From assembly GCA_964370715.1 (NCBI GenBank), contig CAYJKJ010000001.1, positions 124,001-188,000 of the forward strand: a stretch of 64,000 bases of DNA, read 5' to 3'. The position numbers were made by a program, and so were the translations under genes. The notes under the pieces are model-generated. The model was not told the origin of the DNA. It did not search any database and was given only the letters and a program-made list of their open reading frames with translations. The DNA comes from CAYJAY01 sp964370715 (GTDB lineage Bacteria; Bacillota; Clostridia; Oscillospirales; Ruminococcaceae). The number at the start of each line of letters is the position of its first letter. Positions within the stretch are counted from its first letter, which is position 1. Positions 9,282-17,665 of the stretch are shown here, piece after piece.

Positions 9282-11558
9282 TTAATCCTCTGCAACTACG
9301 GTTATATCTTGGTCGTCTGCCGAAATGTTAATAGCGACTATCGGTTTTTGTTGCTCAACTATAAGCGTTGCTACTTTATCTTCGATAAGTTTTCTAATGT
9401 TTTTTCTAAGATCCCTTGCGCCAAACTTTCCGCCATCGCTTAATTGCGCAAGTTTCTCCAGCGCTTTGTCGTCATATTTCAACACAATGCTCTTATCAAG
9501 AAGCGGTTCTCTCATCTCTTCTAGCATTAATGAAGCAACCTTCATCAAACTTTCGATAGAAAGCCCGTTGAAAACAACTATCTCGTCTACCCTGCTTAAA
9601 AATTCCGGCCGCAAAAAGTCTGACAACGCTTTCAAGCATTTTTCCTTCGAAACATCATCGACCGTTTTGCCAAAGCCCGATATACCGGATTTATCGTTAG
9701 AGCCTGCGTTGCTCGTCATAACTATAACGGTGTTTTCAAAGTTTACCGTTCTGCCATGAGCGTCGTTGACCTTCCCTTCGTCTAGTATCTGCAAAAGAAT
9801 GTTCATGACATCGGGATGTGCTTTTTCTATTTCATCGAACAACACAACGCTATAAGGCTTTCTTCTAACCTTCTCGGTAAGTTGCCCCGCTTCATCATAC
9901 CCAACATATCCGGGAGGAGAACCGATTAGCCTTGAAACGGCGTGTTTCTCCATATATTCCGACATATCAAGGCGAATTAGCGGATCTACCGAATCAAAAA
10001 GTTCTTGTGCTAAAACCTTAACAAGTTCGGTTTTTCCAACCCCTGTAGGCCCTACGAATATAAACGATGCCGGACGTCTTCTTTTTTGAAGGCCAACCCT
10101 TGAACGCTTAATTGCGTTAGCAACAAGACCTACCGCCTCGTCTTGTCCTATAATCTTTTGTTTAATAGAACTGTCTAGACCGGCAACTTTTTTGTATTCA
10201 TCCTTTTCAACTTTAGCGGCAGGAATTCCTGTCCAAAGTTCAACAACCTTTGCAACATCATCGGGGGTTATCTCAAGGTTATCTACAATATCTTGGAGTT
10301 CTTCCATTCTAGAACTATATTTTAATATCTCGCTTTTAATCTTCGCTACACGCTCGAAATCGATCTCTTCTTTTTCTTCTTCCTTAATAACAGCTTTTTC
10401 CAACAGCTCTTTATTTTTGCTAATTTCATCATATTCTGCAAGTTCTTTGCTTCTAATCGCTCTACAAGCCGCCGCCTCATCGAGAAGGTCGATAGCTTTA
10501 TCGGGCAAAAATCTATCGGTAATATATCTTTCCGAAAGCGAAACTATCAGTTCAATAATGTTGTTGCTGTATTTAACATGATGATGATTTTCATAGTATT
10601 CTTTGATGCCTTTTAGCATCTCTATTGTATCGGAAAACGAAGGTTCTTCGATCTTAACCGGTTGGAAACGACGTTCAAGGGCTTGATCTTTTTCGATATG
10701 TTTTCGGTATTCCGCAAACGTTGTAGCACCTATGACTTGAATTTCGCCCCTCGAAAGAGCAGGTTTCAAGATATTAGCGGCGTTCATTGCGCCCTCTGAA
10801 TCCCCGGCACCCGTAAGGTTATGAACTTCATCGATAAACAAGATTATGTTTCCATCATCTTTAACTTCGTTTATCAAGCCTTTAACACGGCTCTCAAACT
10901 GCCCTCTAAACTGCGTTCCGGCAACAAGCGCCGTCAAGTCTAGGAGGAAAATTTCTTTATCTTTAACCCTTGGCGGAACTTCTTTGTTAACTATTTTAAG
11001 CGCAATTCCCTCCGCAATAGCCGTTTTTCCAACGCCGGCTTCACCTATTAAGCATGGGTTGTTTTTTTGACGTCTTGAAAGAATTTGAAGCGTTCGATAG
11101 ATCTCTCGGTCTCTGCCAATAATCCTATCAAGTTTTCCGTCTTTTGCTTTTTGAGTTAGGTTATCACAATAGTTATCAAGGAATTTTCTTCTTGGGTTTT
11201 CCGGTTCTTTTGATTCTTTTTTCTTTTTCTTCTTTTCATCTTTGGATTCCGATTTACCCATTCCGGATCCACCCATCAAAAACGACGGGAATGTTGGCGA
11301 ACCTCCCGGTTCAAAATCGGTCTCTTCGCTGTTTTCTCCCATGAGGTCAGAAGACATAAATTGTTCAGAAAACGTTTCGAGATCCTCATCCGATATCCCA
11401 AATTTTTTCATCAAATCATCAACAGGTTTTATCCCAAGTTCCTTTGCACAAACAAGGCAAAGCCCCTCATTAACGGTGTTTTCTCCCTCTATCCTTGTCA
11501 TAAAAACAACTGCAGGGCGTTTTTTACATTTCGAACATACCATCATAGCTACGACCAT
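9282..11558 (-). CDS. clpE: Clp protease ATP-binding subunit ClpE
   Basis: A 758-residue AAA+ unfoldase that would feed substrates to ClpP in the cytoplasm. The N-terminal zinc finger has Cys8, Cys11, Cys34 and Cys37, spaced exactly CX2C-X22-CX2C as known for ClpE. A charged Lys/Glu-rich linker follows, then AAA domain 1 with GEAGVGKTA near residue 175, a short coiled middle region, and AAA domain 2 with GPTGVGKTE, IDEVHNL/FDEIEKAH Walker B motifs and a SGFG segment at the ClpP-contact loop position. No Clp N-domain repeat is present. The start is ambiguous: AAAGGAG abuts the ATG at 11558, so the ATG at 11546 may be used. It is the last gene of a long minus-strand unit. Confidence 0.85.
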   Translation of the reverse strand: MVVAMMVCSKCKKRPAVVFMTRIEGENTVNEGLCLVCAKELGIKPVDDLMKKFGISDEDLETFSEQFMSSDLMGENSEETDFEPGGSPTFPSFLMGGSGMGKSESKDEKKKKKKESKEPENPRRKFLDNYCDNLTQKAKDGKLDRIIGRDREIYRTLQILSRRQKNNPCLIGEAGVGKTAIAEGIALKIVNKEVPPRVKDKEIFLLDLTALVAGTQFRGQFESRVKGLINEVKDDGNIILFIDEVHNLTGAGDSEGAMNAANILKPALSRGEIQVIGATTFAEYRKHIEKDQALERRFQPVKIEEPSFSDTIEMLKGIKEYYENHHHVKYSNNIIELIVSLSERYITDRFLPDKAIDLLDEAAACRAIRSKELAEYDEISKNKELLEKAVIKEEEKEEIDFERVAKIKSEILKYSSRMEELQDIVDNLEITPDDVAKVVELWTGIPAAKVEKDEYKKVAGLDSSIKQKIIGQDEAVGLVANAIKRSRVGLQKRRRPASFIFVGPTGVGKTELVKVLAQELFDSVDPLIRLDMSEYMEKHAVSRLIGSPPGYVGYDEAGQLTEKVRRKPYSVVLFDEIEKAHPDVMNILLQILDEGKVNDAHGRTVNFENTVIVMTSNAGSNDKSGISGFGKTVDDVSKEKCLKALSDFLRPEFLSRVDEIVVFNGLSIESLMKVASLMLEEMREPLLDKSIVLKYDDKALEKLAQLSDGGKFGARDLRKNIRKLIEDKVATLIVEQQKPIVAINISADDQDITVVAED

Positions 11559-11584
11559 GCTCCTTTCCTGTATAAATTAATCTT

Positions 11585-11624
11585 AAAACCGACATGGCCA
11601 CCGTCCGGTCTCGCTGGTTTTTTT
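11585..11624 (-). other. Possible structured leader of clpE
   Basis: On the minus strand AAAACC and GGTTTT bracket an inner short hairpin ACC-GGAC-GGT, giving a small branched fold 27 to 66 bases before clpE. I see no match to a riboswitch I know, nor to the CtsR heptad repeat. It could also be the terminator region of cvpA, since the plus-strand tail is T-rich but the minus-strand tail is not. Confidence 0.3.
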
Positions 11625-11662
11625 AAATAATTGTTTGTTTTCAAGCTTTTATACTACCTTTA

Positions 11663-12346
11663 TTAAAATACTCTGAAAGGGTTGTTATAGTATATAATCG
11701 AGAACATTGTCGAATTATCTACCCAAGATTCGATAAGCGAACCTGAGTTTAACAGCGGTATAATTATATTAACAACTGTCGCTATTATAACACAGATCAC
11801 AACTCCGATAAACACCCCTACTACAGCGCCAAAAAACCTATTAAATCCGCCTATTATTGGGATATTATTTAATCCGCTTGTGAATTTAATAAGTATACCG
11901 CAGATTGTTAAAAATATTATTAACAATAAAACAAATACAACGATATTTAAAACTATCATGACCGACGGCATAACAAAAGTCTCGGCAATTAGTTCTGAAC
12001 TTCCGGTTGGGTCAAGGTCGCTAGCTCCCGAGAAAAATCCCGATATAGCGTCGCTTGCTTTTTGAACATCGATGAAGTTTCCAAGAAAACTGTTTTCCAA
12101 CATCGAAACAAAGCTGTTTGAATCGGTTGATTGCCCCAGCGCTTCCGATATTTGAGCTACAACCTTGCTTTTAAAAAACGTGTCATAACACCACTGTGCA
12201 ACGATATCCGAAAGATAACTTGCTCCTATAAACGAGGCTATCGACCCCGCAAGCGAGATAAGCGAGCTTAAAAAACCTTTGTTAAATCCAATTACTACGC
12301 TTAAAACTATAATTACTATTACCGCAATGTCTATTCCTAAATTCAT
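11663..12346 (-). CDS. CvpA family membrane protein
   Basis: A 227-residue protein with four main hydrophobic segments, starting MNLGIDIAVIVIIVLSV and continuing GFNKGFLSSLISLAGSIAS, which is the typical CvpA opening (D-x-x-I-x-x-x-x-x-x-x-G-x-x-x-G). The later segment GGFNRFFGAVVGVFIG also fits. The ATG at 12344-12346 follows GGAGA; nine extra upstream codons have no such support. CvpA proteins are inner-membrane proteins linked to colicin V production and cell-envelope maintenance in other bacteria; the precise activity is unknown. It lies 27 bases after the DUF5711-like gene. Confidence 0.8.
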   Translation of the reverse strand: MNLGIDIAVIVIIVLSVVIGFNKGFLSSLISLAGSIASFIGASYLSDIVAQWCYDTFFKSKVVAQISEALGQSTDSNSFVSMLENSFLGNFIDVQKASDAISGFFSGASDLDPTGSSELIAETFVMPSVMIVLNIVVFVLLLIIFLTICGILIKFTSGLNNIPIIGGFNRFFGAVVGVFIGVVICVIIATVVNIIIPLLNSGSLIESWVDNSTMFSIIYYNNPFRVF

Positions 12347-12373
12347 TCTTTCTCTCCTATTTATAATGTACAA

Positions 12374-13537
12374 TTAATATTTTTCTATTCTGTTAGAATA
12401 AAATACAAAGCTATCAAAGTCAACAAAAATTTTTATTCCACCAAAATCAATTTCTGTTATCTTGTTTGGCTTCCCACTCAAAGACCATTCGTTTATAGTG
12501 TTTAACGAAAGAAGGTGAAGCCCGTTTCTATCTATATAAACATCCGCAACGTATCCAACGTTCGGTATGCTTGAAAGTTGATTAAGAGAGCTGTCCAGCA
12601 CCACGACATAGTTTATCGCCGACATATTGTTATCCCCAAAAAGAAGCGCAAAGTTGTTTCCTTGATCGTTTGCAACCGTTATCAAAGGAATGTTTGAAAA
12701 GCTATATTCACCCAACAAATCTCCGTTAAAGTTATATTTCAACATTTTATCGACACCGACAAAAAAAATCTCGTTTTGACCAACTATTATGTTTATCGGA
12801 AGCGCTTCAACCAAAAAGTTTGTAACCTCTTTTGCGCTGTCTATGTCGATAACGGTTACCGACGACACCATCTTTTCGCCCTCTAGCCTCGTTGTAACCG
12901 AAACGGCTCTGTTTCCGTTTGGTGTGAGGTTAACGCTTATCGGAAAGCCTTTCGATTCATACCATGTAAACATCTTTCGAAAGTTTTCCGAATCGTAAAC
13001 AACAAGTTCGCTGGTGTATCGCTCGCTATCGGTTAAAACAGCAACTTTGCCATCCTCCGACATATCAGCATCTATTATCGTCTTTTCGGTCTGCCATTTA
13101 TTTAAAACAAAACTATGGTTTGTAACAACAAGTTCTCTGCTTCCTCTTCCGAACAATAGCGTTTTTGTTTCGTTGGAGACGATATCCGGGCTTGTCATTC
13201 CATGCATTATTTCAGAAAAAACTTCCCCATTTTGAGCATACATCTCAAGCGTTTCTTCGGTTAGAACCGCAAACCCTTTGCCCAACTTATCAACCTTTAT
13301 AGGGGTTGAATATTTATAGTTTACAGGAAATCTGCTGACCGCCGACATATAAACCGACACTGTGTTTTTAAGCTTTGCATAGTTGCTTTCTCCCATTAAA
13401 GTAATGGTTAAAAGCGTCAACAGCGCAACAACCGTCGTAATTATCAAAAAAGCAAGAATTCTTCTTGTCTTGACTTTACGCCGTTTTTTTCGTCTTATCT
13501 GTTCAATTTCATCAAATCTGTTAACAGTCTTTTTCAT
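12374..13537 (-). CDS. DUF5711-like membrane-anchored beta-propeller protein
   Basis: A 387-residue protein with a basic cytoplasmic N-terminus (RRKKRRKVKTRR), one membrane helix at about residues 27-48 and a long outer region rich in short beta repeats such as GKGFAVLTEETLEMY, SEDGKVAVLT and NGNRAVSVT. This pattern matches the DUF5711 family of Clostridia, whose function is not known to me. The ATG at 13535-13537 lies inside the 3' end of truA (17-base overlap), suggesting translational coupling. Next to cvpA, an envelope-linked role is plausible but unproven. Confidence 0.65.
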   Translation of the reverse strand: MKKTVNRFDEIEQIRRKKRRKVKTRRILAFLIITTVVALLTLLTITLMGESNYAKLKNTVSVYMSAVSRFPVNYKYSTPIKVDKLGKGFAVLTEETLEMYAQNGEVFSEIMHGMTSPDIVSNETKTLLFGRGSRELVVTNHSFVLNKWQTEKTIIDADMSEDGKVAVLTDSERYTSELVVYDSENFRKMFTWYESKGFPISVNLTPNGNRAVSVTTRLEGEKMVSSVTVIDIDSAKEVTNFLVEALPINIIVGQNEIFFVGVDKMLKYNFNGDLLGEYSFSNIPLITVANDQGNNFALLFGDNNMSAINYVVVLDSSLNQLSSIPNVGYVADVYIDRNGLHLLSLNTINEWSLSGKPNKITEIDFGGIKIFVDFDSFVFYSNRIEKY

Positions 13538-14255
13538 AATATACTCTATCCAAATATAATCCATGCGCCGGAGCAGTTATGCAAGATACGTTTCTTTTTT
13601 TGCTTTTAATTATATTCTCAATATCTTTCGCTGCAAGCTTATCCCTAGCAACCGCAAGCAACGCCCCAACTATTATTCTAACCATGTTATACAAAAATCC
13701 ATCCGCTTCAACCGACACTATAACAAGATCCCCTTGTCGTTCAACCGATATTTCATATATCGTTCTTGTCGTGTCGGGTTGTTTGTTTTTTTCGGAACAA
13801 AACGCTTTAAAATCATGCGTTCCCAAAAAAACTTTAGAGATGCTATCGACTTTGTCTACATCAATATATGGAATAAAATGAAACGCTCTCGATTCAAAAA
13901 AAGGGTTCATCTCTCGTTTGTTCCATATTTTATATATATATCGTTTGCTTTTCGCAAAATACCTTGCGTGGAAATCATCTTTAACTATCGATGTTTCATA
14001 AACTCTTATATCGCTTGGCAGATGAAAGTTCATTCCGTTTGTTAACTTGTATGGTGTTATTTGTTCATCGATGTTAGAGCTAATATAAAAGCAGTTTGCA
14101 TGAACTTTGCTGTCGGTTCTCGAACATCCTTTTATATCATAACTTTTTGAAAACATCTTTTGCATCGCTATTTGAAATTCATTTTGAATAGTGTTTGCAT
14201 TTTGTTGTATCTGGAAACCGCTATAGTTGGTTCCGACAAACGCAATTTTAAACAA
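13521..14255 (-). CDS. truA: tRNA pseudouridine(38-40) synthase TruA
   Basis: A 244-residue enzyme that converts uridines 38-40 in the tRNA anticodon arm to pseudouridine. Visible family marks are VGTNYSGFQIQ at the N-terminus, the catalytic loop CSRTDSKVHA with the nucleophile Asp48, YIYKIWN, DGFLYNMVRIIVG and the C-terminal APAHGLYLDRVYY. In the catalytic loop the usual Gly-Val after RTD is replaced by Ser-Lys, but RTD and VHA remain. The start is TTG at 14255, the first start-like codon after an in-frame stop; no clear ribosome site precedes it, so coupling to ecfT, 13 bases upstream, is likely. Confidence 0.93.
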   Translation of the reverse strand: MFKIAFVGTNYSGFQIQQNANTIQNEFQIAMQKMFSKSYDIKGCSRTDSKVHANCFYISSNIDEQITPYKLTNGMNFHLPSDIRVYETSIVKDDFHARYFAKSKRYIYKIWNKREMNPFFESRAFHFIPYIDVDKVDSISKVFLGTHDFKAFCSEKNKQPDTTRTIYEISVERQGDLVIVSVEADGFLYNMVRIIVGALLAVARDKLAAKDIENIIKSKKRNVSCITAPAHGLYLDRVYYEKDC

Positions 14256-14268
14256 AAAATTCGGTATT

Positions 14269-15081
14269 TTAAATCACCGCCTCTAGATACCAGTTTGTTG
14301 ACGCAACCGAAACAAAAATAACGGCAAATATAATTATAGCGCAAACATCAACAGCTTTAAATTTTAGCTGTTTAAGCCTTGTTCTCCCCTCCCCGCCTTT
14401 ATAACAACGACATTCCATAGCGAGCGCCAATTCGTCGGCTCGCCTGAACGACGACACAAAAAGAGGAATTAAAACAGGGATTAAAGATTTAATCCTATCT
14501 TTTAAGCTGCCTGTGTCAAGATTTGCACCCCTCGATTTTTGAGCACTCATAATCTTATCGGTTTCTTCGATTAACGTTGGTATAAACCTTAGAGCAATCG
14601 TCATCATAAGCGCCAGTTCATGAACCGGAAGCTTAAAAACCTTTAGCGGGCTTAAAAGCCTTTCGATAGCATCGGTTAATTCAATCGGCGATGTTGTGTA
14701 GGTTAAAAGAGAACTAATCGAAATAAGCGCTACTATTCTAACCGAAAGGATAACCGCATAATATAAGCCTTCTTTAGTTATTGTTATAATCCAAAAAGAA
14801 ACAAGCGTTTCGCCGCTTATGAAAAACATATTTAAAACCGATGTAAAGATAACTATCGGAAGAATAGGTTTAAGGCTTTTTAAAATCATCTTTATTGGAA
14901 TTTTCGCTACCCCATACATAACAAACGTTAGAACGGTAACCGAACCCAAACCCACTGGATTTACCGCAATAAACAAAAGAGAAATGAGCAACACGGTGAA
15001 TATAATCTTTATTCTGGGATCGATTCTATGCAAAACCGAGTTTCCAAAAACATATTGTCCAAATGTAATATCTTTAAGCAT
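14269..15081 (-). CDS. ecfT: Energy-coupling factor transporter transmembrane protein EcfT
   Basis: A 270-residue membrane protein that bridges the two ECF ATPases to interchangeable substrate-binding S components. It opens with YVFGNSVLHRIDPRIKI, a hallmark of EcfT, has about five helices, and carries the two coupling-helix motifs as AQKSRGANLD and MECRCYKGG (the canonical Ala-Arg-Gly is changed to Ser-Arg-Gly and Cys-Arg-Cys). It overlaps the end of ecfA2 by eight bases. A thiamine S component gene is found elsewhere in the window at 44724-45350. Confidence 0.9.
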   Translation of the reverse strand: MLKDITFGQYVFGNSVLHRIDPRIKIIFTVLLISLLFIAVNPVGLGSVTVLTFVMYGVAKIPIKMILKSLKPILPIVIFTSVLNMFFISGETLVSFWIITITKEGLYYAVILSVRIVALISISSLLTYTTSPIELTDAIERLLSPLKVFKLPVHELALMMTIALRFIPTLIEETDKIMSAQKSRGANLDTGSLKDRIKSLIPVLIPLFVSSFRRADELALAMECRCYKGGEGRTRLKQLKFKAVDVCAIIIFAVIFVSVASTNWYLEAVI

Positions 15082-15937
15082 TGTTTGAAAGTATCCTTAT
15101 TAGTTCTTTAGCTGCTTGACTTGTGTTAAAAACCGAAACATCAACGTCCTTAACCCCTTTTTGTTCAAGAGCTATCATAACGTTGGTAACCGAGGGAACC
15201 GAAAGACCCATCTCTTTGAGTTCGGAGGATTTAAGAAATATATTTTTAACGGTGTCATAATCAAATATCTTCCCCTCGTTTATGACAACAACTTTATTCG
15301 CATATTTTGCTATATCGTCCATCGAATGGGATATCAAAAGAACGGTATTCTTCATAGTTTTATGATATTCACTTATAAGCCCTAACATCTCTTCTCGACC
15401 CTTTGGGTCAAGCCCCGAAGCCGGCTCATCAAGGATTAAAACATCGGGATCCATAGCAAGCACACCCGCTATTGCAACCCTTCTTTTTTGTCCTCCCGAA
15501 AGGTTAAACGGCGAACGCTCCAAAACATCCTCCGAAAGCCCAACCGCTTTCGCCGCAGCTTTAACTCGGTCGTCGATCTCGCCAACCGAAAGCCCCATGT
15601 TAGTAGGTCCAAACGCTATATCTCGATAGACTGTTTCTTCAAAAAGTTGGTATTCGGGATATTGGAAAACAAGCCCTACTTTAAACCTTAGTTCACGCAG
15701 TTTGTCTTTGTTTGCCCAAAAATCAACCTCATTGATAAAAACCTTACCCGACGTTGGTTTTAAAAGGCCGTTTAGATGTTGAACAAGGGTAGATTTTCCG
15801 CTTCCTGTATGCCCTATTATCCCGACAAACTCTCCGCTTTCGATCGATAAATCAACCCCATCAACCGCTATCTTTTCGCTAGGTAGCCCTTTGTTATATA
15901 TAAAGCTTAAGTTTTCAACTCTGACACTTGCGCCCAT
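15074..15937 (-). CDS. ecfA2: ECF transporter ATPase EcfA2
   Basis: A 287-residue ATPase of the vitamin-uptake ECF complex. It has Walker A GHTGSGKST, Q-loop FQYPEYQLFEETV, signature LSGGQKRRVAIAG, Walker B VLILDEPASGLDP and switch LLISHSMDDIA. The FQYPEYQLF wording is characteristic of EcfA2 as opposed to EcfA1. Its ATG follows directly on the ecfA1 stop (TAGATG), with AAAGGAAA upstream. It is expected to pair with EcfA1 on the cytoplasmic face of EcfT. Confidence 0.92.
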   Translation of the reverse strand: MGASVRVENLSFIYNKGLPSEKIAVDGVDLSIESGEFVGIIGHTGSGKSTLVQHLNGLLKPTSGKVFINEVDFWANKDKLRELRFKVGLVFQYPEYQLFEETVYRDIAFGPTNMGLSVGEIDDRVKAAAKAVGLSEDVLERSPFNLSGGQKRRVAIAGVLAMDPDVLILDEPASGLDPKGREEMLGLISEYHKTMKNTVLLISHSMDDIAKYANKVVVINEGKIFDYDTVKNIFLKSSELKEMGLSVPSVTNVMIALEQKGVKDVDVSVFNTSQAAKELIRILSNNA

Positions 15938-16792
15938 CTATTTCCTTTCGATCAACGAATAAAGGCTTTCTATGCATTCCGTTTCGCTGATTATATCTTT
16001 TTGTATGTTAATTCCGTTGTCGTTTAAAATGTTGCAAAGTTTCGTAACTTTCGGAACCGAAAGCCCAATTTCTTCAAGCTGTTTTTTTTGGCTAAACACC
16101 TGTTTCGGCGTTCCTTCAACAAAAACATTGCCTTTGTTTAAAACCAAAATTCTGTCAGCATCGATAGTTTCTTCCATATAATGTGTTATAAGCACGACGG
16201 TAATATTTTGTTCTTTGTTAAGTTTTTTAACATAATCTATAACCATGCTTCGCCCCTTTGGGTCGAGCATCGCCGTAGGTTCATCAAGAACTATGCATTC
16301 CGGATTCATCGCAATTATTCCGGCTATTGCAACTCGTTGTTTTTGCCCGCCCGAAAGCCGGCTTGGGCTGTCGAGTTTTCGCTTAGAAAGCCCCACCGTT
16401 TCAAGGGCATCATCCACCCTTTTTCTTATCTCTAACGGCTCTACACCAAGGTTTTCAAGCGCAAACGCCACATCTTCTTCAACTATGCTTGCAACAATTT
16501 GGTTGTCGGGGTTTTGAAAAACCATCCCGATATTTCGTCTTATATCAAACAACTTTTGTTCGTCTTTTGTGTTAATTCCTTCGACAAAAACATCTCCACT
16601 CGTCGGCACAAGAATTGCATTCATAAGCTTAGCAAGGGTCGATTTTCCACTTCCGTTATAACCCAAAACCGCAACGAATTCCCCTTTTTTTATCTCGAGG
16701 TTAACGTTTTCAAGCACCGAAACGGTCGAACCTTCCTGTTCGCCCGGGTATTCAAAAAAAACATTTTTAAATTCAATTAGATTTAAAGACAA
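15938..16792 (-). CDS. ecfA1: ECF transporter ATPase EcfA1
   Basis: A 284-residue ATPase, partner of EcfA2. Motifs are Walker A GYNGSGKST, Q-loop FQNPDNQIVASIVEEDVAF (typical of EcfA1), signature LSGGQKQRVAIAG, Walker B CIVLDEPTAMLDP and VLITHYMEE. The start is TTG at 16790-16792, supported by GGAG nine bases upstream, which lies within the end of the methyltransferase gene. The gene order ecfA1-ecfA2-ecfT-truA is a common Firmicutes arrangement. Confidence 0.92.
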   Translation of the reverse strand: MSLNLIEFKNVFFEYPGEQEGSTVSVLENVNLEIKKGEFVAVLGYNGSGKSTLAKLMNAILVPTSGDVFVEGINTKDEQKLFDIRRNIGMVFQNPDNQIVASIVEEDVAFALENLGVEPLEIRKRVDDALETVGLSKRKLDSPSRLSGGQKQRVAIAGIIAMNPECIVLDEPTAMLDPKGRSMVIDYVKKLNKEQNITVVLITHYMEETIDADRILVLNKGNVFVEGTPKQVFSQKKQLEEIGLSVPKVTKLCNILNDNGINIQKDIISETECIESLYSLIERK

Positions 16793-16795
16793 TTT

Positions 16796-17665
16796 CTATT
16801 CTCCTATAAATATCGCTGTGCTTCCGCAAGGAAGCGCAAAACCGCTTTCACTCACCGGTATTCCGATCTCATCGCTTAAAACTTCCCCTTTAAAATCGCC
16901 AAGCAAACAAGACGAAAGGATATAATCCATGACCGCAGGCGCAAGACCCGTGGTATAGCTGTTTATCGTGAAGAAAAGCGGAGTATCGCTTAAAACGCTT
17001 TTGCAAAGAACAACAAGATCATATATAGCGTCCTCTATCTTCCAAATCTCCCCCGAAGGGCCTCTTCCGTATGACGGAGGATCCATTATTATTGCGTCAT
17101 ACTTGTTTCCTCGGCGCTGTTCTCTTGCAACAAATTTTTCGCAATCGTCAACGATATATCGAACCGAGCTTTCCGAAAGCCCCGAAAGAGCAACGTTGCG
17201 TTTCGCAGTTGCCACCATTCCTTTGCTGGCATCAACATGGCAGACCGAAGCGCCGGCGCTAAGACACGCAACCGTCGCTCCGCCCGTGTAGCCAAAAAGG
17301 TTAAGAACTTTTATCGGGCGATTAGCTTTTTTGATAAGTTGTTGATATAGTTTCCAGTTTGCGGCTTGTTCGGGGAAAACTCCGGTATGTTTAAATCCGG
17401 TTGGCGAAACAAAAAGTTTAACATCTTGTTCCCAACTAAACGTCCATTCTTTGGGCAACGTTCGTTTAGTTTCCCAAAATCCGCCACCCTTTGCCGAGCG
17501 GTGGTAGACTGCATCGGCTTTTCTCCACAACGGATTTGTTTTTTCGGTTTTCCAAACCGCTTGAGGATCGGGGCGAATTAAAACAACATCCCCCCAACGC
17601 TCTAGGCGGCTACCGCTTGAAGCATCTATTAATTCATAATCTTTAAAGCCTTGGGCTGTTCTCAT
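16796..17665 (-). CDS. Class I SAM-dependent rRNA methyltransferase, RlmI/RlmK-like
   Basis: A 289-residue methyltransferase. It has the SAM-binding segment VLNLFGYTGGATVACLSAG, the acidic end of strand 2 in CHVDASKGMV, and the catalytic DPPSYGRGPSGEIW, which match the RlmI/RlmK-like family that methylates 23S rRNA cytosines or guanines. The PUA domain found in full-length RlmI is absent at the N-terminus; the N-terminal 100 residues instead carry GGGFWETKRTLP. The exact target base is not predictable. Its ATG overlaps the glmM stop (ATGA). Confidence 0.8.
   Translation of the reverse strand: MRTAQGFKDYELIDASSGSRLERWGDVVLIRPDPQAVWKTEKTNPLWRKADAVYHRSAKGGGFWETKRTLPKEWTFSWEQDVKLFVSPTGFKHTGVFPEQAANWKLYQQLIKKANRPIKVLNLFGYTGGATVACLSAGASVCHVDASKGMVATAKRNVALSGLSESSVRYIVDDCEKFVAREQRRGNKYDAIIMDPPSYGRGPSGEIWKIEDAIYDLVVLCKSVLSDTPLFFTINSYTTGLAPAVMDYILSSCLLGDFKGEVLSDEIGIPVSESGFALPCGSTAIFIGE

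Noticed and set aside
9325..11580. Several plus-strand frames of 60-144 residues opposite clpE
   Set aside because: They are antisense shadows of a well-supported gene, without ribosome sites or recognisable domains.
11585..11624. Known riboswitch before clpE
   Set aside because: The pattern does not match guanidine, fluoride, ZTP, glycine or other aptamers I could compare by eye.
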